Source: Nemophila menziesii
Lineage: Eukaryota; Streptophyta; Magnoliopsida; Boraginales; Hydrophyllaceae
DNA length: 64,000 nucleotides
Direction: 5' to 3'
Assembly: GCA_029959085.1 (NCBI GenBank)
Contig: JARWIR010000021.1
Span: 23,833,620 to 23,897,619 of the forward strand
Made by a program: the position numbers and the translations under genes. Below, piece after piece: positions 26,176 to 38,029 of the stretch; the stretch's first letter is position 1, and every line of letters begins with the position of its first letter. The notes under the pieces were generated by a model. It ran no database searches. It saw only the letters and a list, made by a program, of their open reading frames with translations, and was not told the DNA's origin.

Positions 26176-26792
26176 ACTTAAGATCTATTTTGTTTTCTAG
26201 TTGTGTTAATTATTGAAAAAAAAAATTGTTTTTCTTATGTGAAAATTTTGTGTTAATGGCTTTTCAAACTTGTTACATTTTGTATTAATATACTATCATT
26301 TTATGTAATTTTGATAGTTGTGCATTTGTTTAGTTAATCTTTATTCTATAATATATATATATATATATTATTTTGATTTGAATCCAGTAGCTTTATAGTC
26401 TGAAACACTTTTTTAATCAAATTACTGTCATTTTGTACATTAACATTTATTTACTTTTATTTGTACAGTAACATTTATGTACTTTTGTTTGTGTTTATTA
26501 TTTGTTTATCAAATTTTTTTCTGCTTTATTCGTTTTTTGCTTGTACCCCTTTAATTCCTTTTGTCCTCTACAACAAGAATATAAATAAATTTTGGGGGTC
26601 TAACAAGAACATAAAAACTTGGGGAACTAAAGGATACTCTATCAATCTTCCTAAACAAAAATTTATTCTTGGCGATAACATTTAGATTCCTTTTTGTTGT
26701 TTAATCATTTTTATACGGATCGTCTTTGTCGTTATTTGATTTTATAAAAACAATTTGTTGAATAATTGTGGTTTCTATTTGTGATAGAAACG
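26176..26792 (+). other. copia 5' leader, non-coding
   Basis: T-rich untranslated leader between the 5' LTR and the gag ATG, containing a (TA)n run near 26350-26369. The open frame in its right half (26461-26685) is hydrophobic and T-driven, so I do not regard it as a gene. Confidence 0.6.
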
Positions 26793-27605
26793 ATGTCTAT
26801 TGAGATAGGCAATGCATCCGGAAATGATGGAACCGGTAACAACATACCATATGCAATCCTGATTGTGAGGAATGCATTTGGCCCTATTGGACCCGCTGAG
26901 AAGCCTGAGAAGTTCAATGGAAATGACTTCAAGAGGTGGCAACAGAAGATGGTGTTCTATTTGACCACCTTGAGTTTAACAAAGTACTTAACGGAAGATG
27001 CACCTGCATTGGGTGAAAATCCAGACGTACAGATAGTTGCAGCAGTTGATGCCTGGAAAAATGCTGATTTCTTGTGTAGGAATTATATCCTAAATGCATT
27101 GGATAATACACTTTACAATGTGTATAGTCCTTACAAGACTGCTCAGGAATTGTGGGAATCTCTTGATCGAAAGTACAAAACTGAAGATGTCGGCACAAAG
27201 AAATTTGTAGTCAGATAATTTCTTGACTTCAAGATGGTAGATTTCAAGACAGTCATGAGTCAGGTACAAGAGTTCCAATTAATATTGCATGAGCTCGATG
27301 CTGAAGGCATGAAATTGGGAGAAACTTTCAAATCGGCTACTATTGTCGAAAAATTGTCTCCTTCGTGGAAAGATTTCAAGAATTATCTGAAACACAAACG
27401 CAAGGAGATGTCAGATGAAGACTTGATTGTGAGGCTAAGGATTGAGGAAGATAACAGGATGTTTGAAAGGAGGACCAGTAATCGTTTTGTGGAGTCAAAG
27501 GCAAATGTTGTGGAGCAAAACATGCCCAATAACAAAAAATGAAAGAACTCAATCCAAGAGAAGTCAATCAACAATAAGAAGATCAAGTTCTCTGGTAACT
27601 GTTAT
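26793..27605 (+). pseudogene. gag: copia gag (capsid and start of CCHC knuckle), interrupted
   Basis: ATG at 26793 opens the polyprotein with [14 protein letters not shown]2/retrotran_gag-type capsid follows, including [13 protein letters not shown] near 26915-26950 and [15 protein letters not shown] near 27150-27190. TAA at 27216-27218 and TGA at 27540-27542 interrupt the frame, but the sequence before and after both stops stays in the same frame. The zinc knuckle [14 protein letters not shown] (27600-27641) has the C-x2-C-x4-H-x4-C pattern intact. Gag normally packages the RNA in virus-like particles. The two stops make this copy defective. Confidence 0.9.
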
Positions 27606-29564
27606 GTGTGTGGTAAATTAGGACACCGTGCCAAAGAATGTCGAAGTCGCAAAGACAACGGAAAAGGAAATTTCAAGAAAGGAAAGCAAGGCCAAGCCAA
27701 CATGACAGAGATTAACGATCTGGTTGAAGATGGTGATGAGATTGATCTCGCTGCAGTTATTTCTGAAGTGAATATGGTTGGGAATCCCAAACAATGGTGG
27801 GTGGATACCGGGGCCACTCGACATGTCTGCTCTGAGAAAAATATGTTCAAAACATACAAACCAGCGATAGCTGAAGAGATCTTATTTATGGGCAATTCCG
27901 CTACTTCAAAAGTACTTGGAACTGGAACCGTTGTCTTGAATATGACTTCCGGAAAAGAGTTGAGTCTCAATAATGTTTTACATGTACCTGATATTAGAAA
28001 GAATTTAGTGTCAGGTTCCTTGTTGAGTAAAAATGGATTTAAATTAGTGTTTGAATCTAATAAGTTTGTACTCACTAAACGTGGGATGTTTGTAGGAAAA
28101 GGGTACCTCTGTGACGGTTTATTTAAGATGAATGTAATGACCGTGGTACCCAATACTACTTGTAAGAATGTCACTGACAATGCTATTAATAATATTACTA
28201 GTTCTGCTTACTTGCTTGAGTCTCCTAATTTATGGTATAACAGATTAGGACATCTGCATTTTAAGTCTTTTCATAAACTTGTGAATTTAGGTCGAATACC
28301 TAAATTGGATCTCGATTCTCATAAGAAATGTGAGATATGTGTTGAAGCCAAATTGGCTAAAGCTCCTTTTAAATCCGTGGAAAGGAGTATTGAACCATTA
28401 TGGTTAATACACAGTGATATCTGTGATTTAAAATATATGCAAACGAGAGGCGGTAAAAAGTATTTTATTACTTTTATCGAGGACAGCACTAGGTATTTCT
28501 ATGTGTATTTACTAAGAAGTAAAGATGAAGCATTTGAGGCCTTTAGACAATACAAAAGTGAAGTTGAAAATCAACTAAGTAAGAAGATCAAAATACTAAG
28601 GAGTGATAGAGGTGGAGAATATGTATTCCCTTTCGAGAAATATTGTCAAGAGCAGGGTATTATTCATCAAATTACTGCTCCTTATTCTCCTCAACAAAAC
28701 GGTATTGCAGAACGCAAAAATCGTACTCTAAAGGAAATGATGAATTCTTTGTTGATTAATTCTAGTTTACCCCAGAATTTGTGGGGGGAAGCTGTTTTAA
28801 CAGCGAATCATATTCTCAATAAGTTACCCCATAAGAAACTCGAGAAAACTCCATATGATCTATGGAAAGGACGACCACCTAGCTTTCAATACTTAAAAGT
28901 TTGGGGGTGTCTAGCTAAAGTAAGAGTTCCTACTCCGAAAGAAATAAAGATTGGACCTAAAGCAGTTGATGGAATCTTTATTGGATATGCGAACAATAGT
29001 TTTGCTTATCGATTTCTTGTTCATAAATCTGAAATTGATGACATTCATGTCAATACAATTTTAGAGTCAAGAAATGCATTCTTCTTTGAAGATATCTTTC
29101 CTTGTAAGATTAGACAAAGAGAAACGTCTCTTAAAAGAACTCATGAGCATAGTCATGATAGAGAATTAGACCAAGAGTCTATAAGTGAAGATGAACCGAG
29201 ACTTGGTAAAAGGACTAGAACGGCCAAATCCTTTGGTCCAGATTTTATAACTTATTTGTTAGAAAATGAGCCCAAAACTTTTCAGGAGGCAATGTCGACT
29301 CCTGAAGCTCCTAATTGGAAAGAATCTGTAAATAGCGAAATTGAGTCCATCATGCAAAATCATACATGGCAACTGGTGGATCTTCCACCTGGAAATAAAC
29401 CCTTAGGGTGCAAATGTATTTTCAAAAGAAAGATGAAGGACGATGGAACAATTGATAAGTACAAGGCTAGGCTTGTAGCCAAGGGTTATAGGAAAAAAGA
29501 AGGCCTTGATTATTTTGATACCTATTCACCAGTTAGTCGTATAACACATCCATTCGTATGTTAA
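27606..29564 (+). CDS. pol: copia pol, first part: knuckle, protease, integrase, start of RT
   Basis: Open for 652 codons and in the same frame as gag. Visible domains are the end of the CCHC knuckle, the aspartic protease WVDTGATRH (DTG at 27804-27812) and the GAG-pre-integrase region with [11 protein letters not shown] near 28230-28262. The integrase core has IHSDI near 28408, SDRGGEY near 28604-28624 and [13 protein letters not shown] near 28690-28728. The N-terminal part of RT has [10 protein letters not shown] near 29460-29490. It ends prematurely in HPFVC-stop at 29564, because a frameshift between about 29540 and 29557 moves the RT into another frame. Integrase would insert cDNA and RT would copy the RNA. 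The frame break means RT/RH are not continuous with the upstream domains in this copy. Confidence 0.92.
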   Translation: MCGKLGHRAKECRSRKDNGKGNFKKGKQGQANMTEINDLVEDGDEIDLAAVISEVNMVGNPKQWWVDTGATRHVCSEKNMFKTYKPAIAEEILFMGNSATSKVLGTGTVVLNMTSGKELSLNNVLHVPDIRKNLVSGSLLSKNGFKLVFESNKFVLTKRGMFVGKGYLCDGLFKMNVMTVVPNTTCKNVTDNAINNITSSAYLLESPNLWYNRLGHLHFKSFHKLVNLGRIPKLDLDSHKKCEICVEAKLAKAPFKSVERSIEPLWLIHSDICDLKYMQTRGGKKYFITFIEDSTRYFYVYLLRSKDEAFEAFRQYKSEVENQLSKKIKILRSDRGGEYVFPFEKYCQEQGIIHQITAPYSPQQNGIAERKNRTLKEMMNSLLINSSLPQNLWGEAVLTANHILNKLPHKKLEKTPYDLWKGRPPSFQYLKVWGCLAKVRVPTPKEIKIGPKAVDGIFIGYANNSFAYRFLVHKSEIDDIHVNTILESRNAFFFEDIFPCKIRQRETSLKRTHEHSHDRELDQESISEDEPRLGKRTRTAKSFGPDFITYLLENEPKTFQEAMSTPEAPNWKESVNSEIESIMQNHTWQLVDLPPGNKPLGCKCIFKRKMKDDGTIDKYKARLVAKGYRKKEGLDYFDTYSPVSRITHPFVC

Positions 29565-30247
29565 TTGCGATTGCTGCGATTAACAATCTTGAGATACATC
29601 AAATGGATGTAAAGACAACCTTCTTAAATGGAGATTTAGATGAAGAGATCTATATGGAACAACCTGAGGGGTTTGTGGTTCCCGGCCAAGAGAATAAGGT
29701 GTGTAAGCTTATCAAATCGTTATATGGTTTGAAACAAGCTCATAAACAATGGCATGAGAAATTCAATCAAGTCATGTTGTCAAATGGCTTTAGAATTAAT
29801 GAATGTGATAAATGTGTGTATGTAAAAGGCATGAATCATGAGTATGTCATTGTTTGTCTTTATGTGGATGATATGTTAATCATGGGAAGTAATTTAGATA
29901 TCATCAAAGCGACAAAGAAGATGTTGAATACGAGGTTCGACACGAAAGATTTAGGAGTGGCAGATGTCATTTTGGGAATGAAATTTATTAAAACATCTGA
30001 TGGACTTATCCTATCTCAATCTCATTACATTGAAAAGATTCTTGATAAATGCAAGAAATATTGCTCAAGTCCAGTGAAGACCCCTATAGATGTAAATTTA
30101 CATCTAACTAAGAATACTTACGAAGGAATAGCTCAGTTGGAGTATTCACGCATTATTGGTAGTCTAATGTACTTAAAGAATTGTACAAGACCCGATATTG
30201 CATATGCCGTCAGTAAGTTGAGTAGATATACTAGCAATCCAGGGTAA
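29558..30247 (+). CDS. pol: copia pol, second part: reverse transcriptase
   Basis: Continues RT_2 in a new frame. It has the motifs [12 protein letters not shown] near 29597-29632, [12 protein letters not shown] near 29708-29742, and the catalytic YVDDM at 29861-29875. [11 protein letters not shown] follows near 29976-30006 and [14 protein letters not shown] near 30183-30223. It ends at an in-frame TAA (30245-30247). The frame resumes unchanged after that stop, so a single-base substitution is the simplest explanation. The start given is the first ATG of the open stretch, not a genuine translation start. Confidence 0.9.
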   Translation: MLIAIAAINNLEIHQMDVKTTFLNGDLDEEIYMEQPEGFVVPGQENKVCKLIKSLYGLKQAHKQWHEKFNQVMLSNGFRINECDKCVYVKGMNHEYVIVCLYVDDMLIMGSNLDIIKATKKMLNTRFDTKDLGVADVILGMKFIKTSDGLILSQSHYIEKILDKCKKYCSSPVKTPIDVNLHLTKNTYEGIAQLEYSRIIGSLMYLKNCTRPDIAYAVSKLSRYTSNPG

Positions 30248-30283
30248 AACCATTGGATAGCTATTGTAAGAGTTCTTAGATAT

Positions 30284-30806
30284 TTGAGATATACTAAGAA
30301 CTATGAGTTGCATTATACAAAACATCCAGCTGTTTTAGAGGGATACAGCGATGCGAATTGGATATCAGATTCAAGTGAAACAAAATCTACTAGTGGTTAT
30401 GTATTCACTTTGGGAGGTGCAGCCGTATCTTGGAAATCTTCTAAGAAAACATGCATAGCTCGATCCACAATGGAATCTGAGTTCATTGCTTTGGATAAAG
30501 CTGGAGAAGAAATGGCTTCGAAATTTTTTAGAAGATATACCGTGTTGGACTAAGCCTGTTCCATCTAATTGTATTCATTGCGATAGTCAATCTGTGATTG
30601 GAAGGGCACAAAGTAACAATTACAATGGTAAGTCTAGACATATTCATCGTAGATATATCACCATAAAAGAACTACTCTCTAATGGAGTTATTTCAATTGA
30701 CTATGTGAGGTCAAAAGATAATACCGCAGATCCTCTTACCAAAGGGCTACCTAGAGAGTTAGTTTATAATTCATCGTGGGAAATGGGTCTTAAACCTATA
30801 TCTTGA
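30284..30806 (+). pseudogene. pol: copia RNase H, frameshifted
   Basis: The RNase H fold begins in the same frame as the preceding RT, with [11 protein letters not shown] near 30338-30370, [11 protein letters not shown] near 30419-30451 and [13 protein letters not shown] near 30466-30504. A frameshift near 30505-30525 moves the C-terminal part into another frame, read to 30806. That part includes HCDSQSVIGRAQ and KSRHIHRRYITIKELL, then TADPLTKGLP. All parts of the domain are recognisable but not in one frame. Confidence 0.88.
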
Positions 30807-31396
30807 AAGTTTCCATGCGGAAACTCTACCTAGTTGACTGGAGATCCCAAGATCTAGGTTCAAGGAGACAACTGGTATGTGAATTGCAACTAGTTATACA
30901 CTGTAGAGGTTTTGTAAACCTCCTACCTATTCCTATGACGAGCAGACAGTGTCACCTGTAAAATGTTAAGGTTAAGCTATGCTTTTAATGGTTCTTGTAG
31001 CTTGATAAATTCAAGTTGTTTAGTACAATATACTCTTAACAAGTCAACCACCTATCTGAGTAAGGACTGGGGCGCTTCTACGAGAATTTTTTTTGGTTAA
31101 ATTCTCCGAGAGTACTCATGAAACCAGGAGTTGTTCAGGGCCAAAATGAACACAACAATGAGAACTTCAAGAATGTACCGAGGGGTCCTGTGTGATTTCT
31201 ATTGTCTTGGTATACACAAAAAGCCAAATAGTTCAAGACATCGCGTTCACTGGTTGGCGAGTATATCCGGTAGATCTCACTAAGGCAAGGTTCAAGGTCT
31301 TTGGCCACCTTTCTCGATACAATATCTCTCTACTGTCTTCTCTCTCTCTCGTGTTTTTGCATTTTATTGTTTTTGGTTGGTTAGTCAATTTCCATT
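30807..31396 (+). other. copia 3' untranslated region
   Basis: Non-coding sequence between RNase H and the purine tract. It contains a small inverted repeat TTTCCATGCGGAAA near 30811. A CT-repeat stretch near 31320-31350 gives an accidental open frame. Confidence 0.6.
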
Positions 31397-31408
31397 CATG
31401 TGGGGGAT
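31397..31408 (+). promoter_or_regulatory. copia polypurine tract
   Basis: CATGTGGGGGAT lies directly upstream of the TGTTAG start of the 3' LTR. Confidence 0.85.
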
Positions 31409-32105
31409 TGTTAGTCAATGGATTTTTCCAAGTGTAGACTAACGACGTTGACTCAATTGTTTGATATTCACTTGGTTAAAACCATTGAGAAGTGAATGAG
31501 AAATTGAGTATAAAAATTTGGAGAACAAAAATAAAGAAGCTTAGAAATATATCTACATATCCCGAGTTTTGAACACGGGACGTGTTACAAGTAAAATCCA
31601 AAATGAGATCTGGTTTGGTCACGTGTGTGTGAATAAAACACTAAAGAAAAACGTTACCAAAAAATTCTATCTTGTGACCGTTATCTAAGCGCACGTGTAA
31701 ACTAAGACCTATTTGTCACTGAAGCAACGTGTTGTTCCATGTAATGCTTCAATGGTTAAATGTCTCCTAGTTTGAACAGTCACGTACCCATTGAATGGTG
31801 TTGCATTGCCTCTTATTCATTTGTATAAATAGGGAGGCCTCCCACCATTTTTAAAGAGAAGAACTAGAGAAATAAAATCTAAAATATTTACTAGGGTTTT
31901 TTGCATATCCATATTACAAAGTTTTGAGAGAGATAGACAATACATTTTTAGTTCGCCGTTGTCAATCTTTGTGTGACCACCATAGCCAGAATTTCTTTTT
32001 TGCATTCTGTACTGTAAGTTTATATATCTATTATATTTCTTAATTCCTGCATTTATATTTAGTTAAATTTATTTGTTTACATGTTTTAACACACCAGAAA
32101 TAACA
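31409..32105 (+). repeat. copia 3' LTR (697 bp)
   Basis: Nearly identical to the 5' LTR, with a TATA box at 31824-31831. It lacks about 98 bases relative to the 5' copy, removed as two blocks around 31971-31987. The neighbouring text reads TTGTGTGACCACCATAGCC in place of the longer 5' sequence. It ends AAATAACA and is followed by the CAACT target duplication. Confidence 0.95.
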
Positions 32106-32110
32106 CAACT

Positions 32111-32585
32111 TTGATACATGACTGCAAAAGATTGAAACTGTTAAAACAGAAATAAGAAAGAAAAAAATGTTATGGAATTGAACAGTAGGACAAAGTGTTA
32201 CTTTTGTATTCCTGACTTGATGTGGGCACCCAGGAATAAAGAACGCTTCAAAATCTTTCTCATATATCCATGCATCAACCTCTATAAATAAACAATTTTG
32301 AATTTATAATGTTTTAACTAAAATATCTTTAAGCAAGATCGTTCATATGTGAAATATATAGTTAAGCAACTGGATCTAGATGAAACATATATTTGTTGTA
32401 CTTACATATAATTAATTAATTTATTTTATGGATAAAGATCAGTACAACAAAAAAGTAAAATATATACAAAGATATGATGTTAGAGAGATTATTAATCAAT
32501 AAAAAGATGATCAAACACACTCATATTATTGATAGTGGGTAGTCCCCCTTCCCTCACTCTAGCTAAGCTACTAAATATATTTTTG
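32111..32585. other. unassigned AT-rich spacer
   Basis: Continuation of the pre-insertion sequence to the right of the copia element. I see no coding motif, LTR or structural repeat here. Homology to the segmental tandem copies starts at about 32590. Confidence 0.5.
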
Positions 32586-32589
32586 AATC

Positions 32590-33925
32590 ATTCTTTACTT
32601 GGCTACAATTTATTGCATAAAGGCTACCAATGTTTTATTCCTTTTATTGACATTTTTTTATTCTAGAAATATTTTTTTTATAATTTTAATTATTATTCAA
32701 TACAAATGATTTCATATAATATCACCTGATAATCTTTACCAACTTGCCTTCTCATTACAATTTATTTTTTGTTTGCATGTTGACCTATATTTTATTCCCA
32801 TGATGTTAAATAAAAATACTGGAGAAAAGCAATGGTCGATAATTGTAACATTATCATCATATTTAATAATTAAAAACTGGAGCACTAATGAAAAATATGA
32901 ACATTATTGGAAATAAAAGGATTTTTTAGGTTAATAAAAATTCAAATTAATATCTAGAACGCTATGAATAATGACTTGTATCAAAAGAATATTCACAACA
33001 ACCTGAAATTACTTATGACGAGACTTTTAGTCTTGTGTTACGTCTTAAAAAATTTAGAATTATTCTCACATTTTTTAATTTCATGAAAATTGAGATTTTG
33101 TCAACATGATGTTAAAAATGTATTTCTCCATAGAGAGTTATATAAAACTTCTTATATATACTAATCTCAAGGAGATTCTAATTTAGAGAATCCAGATATG
33201 TGTGCAAATTGGAATAATCTTTTTATTGGTTGAATCAAGTACATCGTGCATGGTATCATAAATTTAATAATTTTTTTATATGGTTGATTCATCTATATTT
33301 GGAAAAAAATATAAATATAATTTAACAATGTCACTTATTTATATGGTCTATATTATTGTCATAGTGATTCTTTTAATGTTCATATTTCAACATTTACTTA
33401 TCGATTACCTCATGAATTTGAAATGAAATATCTCTGAGCACTTTGTTATTTCTTTGTAACAGATGTCCACCCTAAATATAATGGGTTGTTATTTAGTAAT
33501 ATAAGGTTTTAATTTCAATTTCTCCCTTGGTGTTAGTTCAATGGTGCAAAAACTGTAAATACTAAAATGCAAGGACAACCTCTTTCGCACAAACATTGGC
33601 ATATTGATGGTTGTTCCTACTAACTACATTGAGATCTTCAACTGTTATGAATCACATGACCATATATATCTTACCCAGCAAAGTTGATATGTCAATATAT
33701 ACATCAACCATGAATTCCACTTCATGTTGCATCAAAAGGAAATCTTCTTATGTTAAACACTTAATTCAACATGGTTTGGTGTTTTTCTTATGTATAGACT
33801 TCTTTCTAATAACGATGTTGATGGGTTCATTGTTCATTGGGATAATGTTATTTCTATTTATATTGTAAATAATCTCATTATTCATCAATTGAATAAACAT
33901 ATTCAAATATATTCAATTTTTTTGA
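32590..33925 (+). pseudogene. copia integrase-end/RT relic 1
   Basis: Translation in shifting frames resembles copia pol. The integrase C-terminal FLGY-x-HKGY-like phrase lies near 32595-32630. An RT beginning follows near 32900-33060. A diverged form of the QxDVK-FLH region lies near 33100-33125, a CKLE-SFYGL-like phrase near 33200-33230, and an EFEMKYL phrase near 33413-33432. A 33611-33868 open stretch corresponds to the RT C-terminal region with its HGLVF motif. Every domain is interrupted. This is an old copia fragment of a lineage different from the complete element at 25381-32105. Confidence 0.65.
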
Positions 33926-34345
33926 GAGAGGATAAATAGTTGTATATTTAAACCCATATACATAAAAACTAGATGGCAAAAAGCCTTAATTCTTTTCAGT
34001 AAGGGTTTTCTGATTTAATCGAGTTTTAATGTAACAAAATGGGCTAAATGAAATATGGAAAATTCTTCAGTTCAATATTGGATGGACCAATATTTGGATT
34101 AGAATTTTCATTATGACACATGGCTCATGTTTATAGAATTCAATAAACTAATCTTTAGACATGTGTTTTGTTATTATATCCAACAATCCTTATTTATATA
34201 TTGGACCATCTAATATAAGTTGTTAAAATCTATATAGATTGACGTTAAATATATATTTTTATAAATGATCTATATTCAATTTAAATTTTATTACAAATTT
34301 TAACTAGTACTAATAATAATAAAAATATTTTTATTTTCTTTTCAG

Positions 34346-34690
34346 ATATTTCTCAACACTAAAAAACGATCATTGGACATGACTTTCAGGTAATTACTAT
34401 ATTAATAAATCTTTTTCTTAAAAAATAATAGTATTAGATTTATAATTTATTTAATAGAGCACCTGTGAAGAGATGACAGAAGAAGATCATTTCTTGAGGT
34501 GGTAAAAGATATACATTATAATGGTAATATCTTCATATATTTACTTTGTTTCTTTCTTGTGATCCTCTACTTTATGACTCTTTTATTAATATTTTGTCTT
34601 GTTTTCCTTAAATTGATAGCTAATTTTGCTGGAGAAAGTGTAAGGATGGCATAGGAGGCATGAATTTTGCTGGATGTGTATTTTTTGTTT
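34346..34690 (+). pseudogene. plus-strand exon remnants, segment copy 1
   Basis: A 44-nt block after TTTTCAG (34346-34389) ends at CAG/GTAATT. It is followed by AG-preceded blocks near 34458 and 34619 that match the better-kept versions in copies 2 and 3. Frames are disturbed by an extra base in the first block. The family is not recognised. Confidence 0.4.
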
Positions 34691-36130
34691 TCTGATTGAT
34701 TTTGAACCTACGTTATTCTATAATATTTGCTACTGTAGTTACTTAATTTATACTCTTTCTACTGTAATGTAATGTTATCGTTAGGTGGATTTTCAATATA
34801 TTTGTTATGATAAACAACAAATATTAATTTGTAAGTGATTGGTAATGAATCACGAATATATATATTAAAATGAACCTTAATATGTTACAAAGAGATAATA
34901 TTATTATAATAATGATTGCTAAATTACTTAAGTTATTTGATAAATAAACTGAATAATTTTTTTTAGCTATTTTAACCTTATGAATTAGTAAATAAATAAT
35001 ATTATTTTATAGATGAACGTTGAATGATGATATGAATGATTAATACACATATATAATATATATATGATAAAATATATTTGGTACCTAAAGGTACTTGAAC
35101 AAAAATAAATTTTAAAAATTATAATTGATTGTGTAAAATTTATAATTTATCTATATCAATACTTGAATGAAAACCATATGTAAAAAAATTTAAAAGTTAA
35201 TCTATTACTTTAGAAAATTAAAAGTAAAATATAAAGTGTGTTGTTTATATAGTTATTATCAAATTTTATCCATTTTCATAGAAAAAAGAAATAAACTCAA
35301 CTGAATATTAAAATGCATTATAGTTTGTTATTTTATTTATCAAAATTATATAAATCACATATGGCATGTATGTTTGGCTTTCGCCTACTTTACACTAATG
35401 AAAGTGAAATATAATTTAATTTTATATATGTTTGGGTTAACACTATCTAAGAATTTTCAATTAGTAGTCAGAAAAAATAAAAAAATGTTTGATGTTTTTA
35501 AAATAGACAAACATATTCTACTTTACATAGGTATTATTGATTTCTTTAGAGATATAATTCATATCCTTTTCAAAAGGGTCATTTCTAAGGCATGTGTATG
35601 CTTTGTGATCTGCCTTCCAAATCTACCTTCATTAACTTGCTTAATATATCACTGTTACTATATACATTATCAAAATTATAAAACTCAATATCATTATGTA
35701 TTGTTATGCTAATAAACCCTCCCAAATTTCATAATTTCTAATTCATAATTACTACATTCACACCTTAAATATCTTCCTTTTTTCCAATTGATGAATCAAA
35801 ACCTAGAATATTATTAATTTTTTTATTCACTTTTTTATAGTAAATTACGGTTCATCAACAACATGCAAATTTTATACATGAACAAATTGATATAGACTAT
35901 AAACAAATGTAGAATCGACTCTACACAATGTAACATTTTCTAGGTAGTAATATGTAAAACAATGTGTAAGTGAAATATTCCAAAATCCACAACTTTTTAA
36001 CACTAAAACATATAGTCAATTTTCACTTTTCCTATTACAACCATTCTCATAAAATCAAATCACAACCCATAACACCATAATCAAAGTAAATCAACCTGTC
36101 AAATTTTCAACTATGTTTGTCACGACATAT
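34691..36130. other. AT-rich block without recognisable gene
   Basis: Duplicated in copy 2 (about 47480-48825). One open frame (35374-35712) includes the phrase HMACMFGFRLLYT-like sequence in another register, but copy 2 does not keep it open. I therefore do not call it a gene. Confidence 0.5.
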
Positions 36131-36135
36131 AGTTT

Positions 36136-37546
36136 TTATGCCTTCTGCAAATTACTCAAAAAACCACAGTAAAGAGCATTATCCGACAAAGAGGCCTTGG
36201 TTTTATTATTAAAATATTCAAGATTCAGAATCCTCATATAAGTCTTACGACCAAGATACCATCTGTCATGATTTTTCGTTCTAACATTCAAAACCCCAAC
36301 ATCAATCAAAGAATTCATAATTATAATCCATCCTCCAACATATACCTATTCAAAAAAAAATGCCCCAAAAAAATTGCAAAATAAAATCACAAAATAAAAT
36401 CACAATAGCAAATATCAAAAATACATATATGTGTAGTTGATCAAAATATTGTAACCCTTTTATTTTATGACCCCCTTTTGTTTTAACTCCATTCCCCAAA
36501 CCCCATCCCAACTACGGAAAAGGAATATCTATCACACCAACACCATAAGATGAACCATGTCTCCTTCTCCTATAGATTTATGTTGGATTACCCATAAAAT
36601 CCTTTGAAATCCCTAGATAATTTTCATGTTGAACAAATGCATATAAACGGGTATTTCTCATATTAATACTCAGCTCCACCTAATATATATATATACACAT
36701 CAGATTCTTTCTAATATTTACTAAAGATAATTTAAGATAAATATTACCTCGAGTATATTTCTTGCAGCTCCTAACTCTCCCATATTATATTTTCTAATTC
36801 AGTAAGACCCAGCAAGTGTAAACGCATCGTAACTCGCAAGATCCCCTACACAACCACCGTAATATATATGTAGGACTAATACATGTGGTAACATTTTACG
36901 TGCTCCTTCTTGCACTTATTTTAATTGTAGAAATCGAGTTATTAAAAAAATGTCGAAGTAGGAATTTGCTTTCGATTCTCAAACCTTGGTTAAACATTCG
37001 TTGTAAAAGACATCTAAGAGAACTTAGAGAAAAAGAAAAGTGAAAATCATTAAAAACGGACCTGAAACATATCACTTCCACCAACTATTTTCCCGCACAT
37101 AAACTTAGTATTGTCGATCATGATATTTGCTTGTAAGACTCCTACACGATCAGTTCTAGTCCCATTTAGAGTAATTGGTGGGCTATCACTACTATTTCCT
37201 CCACTTGATCCCTGTGTTATATACTGGTAAAAATATTTCACTAATCTTGACGTATGGTCAATAGGTTGTATATTTGCAGAGCATCTTAGTAACCAGCTTA
37301 AATTGGTTATTAACAAACTTGATAGCTAAAGGGAAGAAGATTTTGAATCTATTGATAACCCAAAAGCGATAAAGTAGATAAAATCATTTCCTTACTCTCC
37401 CAGAACACCCTTTTTGCATATTTATCCTCATACTCATTCTTTGATGATCTATTATAGAATATACCTGTTTTCTTGCTAGGATTTCTTTTTTGTTTAAATA
37501 AACCAACTTGTGCATTACCCCATCTTAGCCAAGCAAGGATATTCAA
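36136..37546 (-). pseudogene. unidentified minus-strand gene relic, segment copy 1
   Basis: Three open pieces lie in order on the minus strand. The first (37546-37349) has NILAWLRWGNAQVGLF and KRVFWES motifs. The second (37316-37050) has NIQPIDHTSRLVKYF and GKIVGGSDMFQ motifs and ends at CAG/GTCCGT, like a splice donor. The third (36318-36136) has GVLNVRTKNHDRWYLGRKT. Equivalent pieces in the same order survive at 48827-50330 with amino-acid-level similarity, which argues for a once-coding ancestor. Stops occur between the pieces. I do not recognise the family. Alternative: an uncharacterised part of an older transposon. Confidence 0.45.
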
Positions 37547-37554
37547 ATAGAAAT

Positions 37555-38029
37555 CACAGTAATGCTTACACTATAGGATCAATTGCGTGTTAATAATATA
37601 GGCAAAGCATCTACAAGATCTTCATCTAGCTATTATAATTGAATTATATGCTCAAGTATATAATTACTTTCAATTTTATATCATATAACAAATTTGCTTC
37701 AATTAAACAATAAATCTAGATATACACAATTTTCATTTACATACATATATATATAATATTATACCTAGATACACCATCATCTATCAATAGAATTTAACTA
37801 ATTGATCGGATTTGTATAATATTTGGCATTAATTAAGTAAAACTTAAATTTCCTTTCAAGGTAAAGCAATTTTTACGCATATAATCACTTGCAATAGTAA
37901 CAGACAAAGAAGCTTCAACCAATAAAAGATATATATTCTCTGCTTGTTCCAGAATATCTATACAAAACTATCCTTGTAAGTAGATTTCCCATCTTCATAA
38001 ATAATATATGTAAAAGTGTTACCAAAATT
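37555..38029. other. AT-rich spacer in segment copy 1
   Basis: No coding signal seen. It includes short TA-rich runs near 37746-37760. The equivalent in copy 2 is about 50335-50825. Confidence 0.5.

Larger units (their letters stand above)
25381..32105 (+). mobile_element. complete Ty1/copia (Tork/TNT1-94-type) retrotransposon
   Basis: Two TG...CA LTRs in direct orientation (25381-26175 and 31409-32105) flank a gag-pol region. Perfect 5-bp duplications CAACT occur at 25376-25380 and 32106-32110. A purine tract TGTGGGGGAT precedes the 3' LTR. Domain order PR-IN-RT-RH identifies copia. The LTRs are very similar apart from two small deletions in the 3' copy, suggesting fairly recent insertion. 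Coding capacity is lost through three in-frame stops and two frameshifts. I could not identify the primer binding site after the 5' LTR with confidence. Confidence 0.95.

Noticed and set aside
27602..28180. 192-codon minus-strand open frame inside copia pol
   Set aside because: Antisense shadow of the protease/integrase frame; composition follows the plus-strand codons.
31192..31437. 81-codon frame across the copia purine tract and LTR start
   Set aside because: Arises from a CT-rich stretch and crosses the LTR border; not a gene.
35374..35712. 112-codon plus-strand frame
   Set aside because: Not kept open in the duplicated copy near 48150-48490; no motif.
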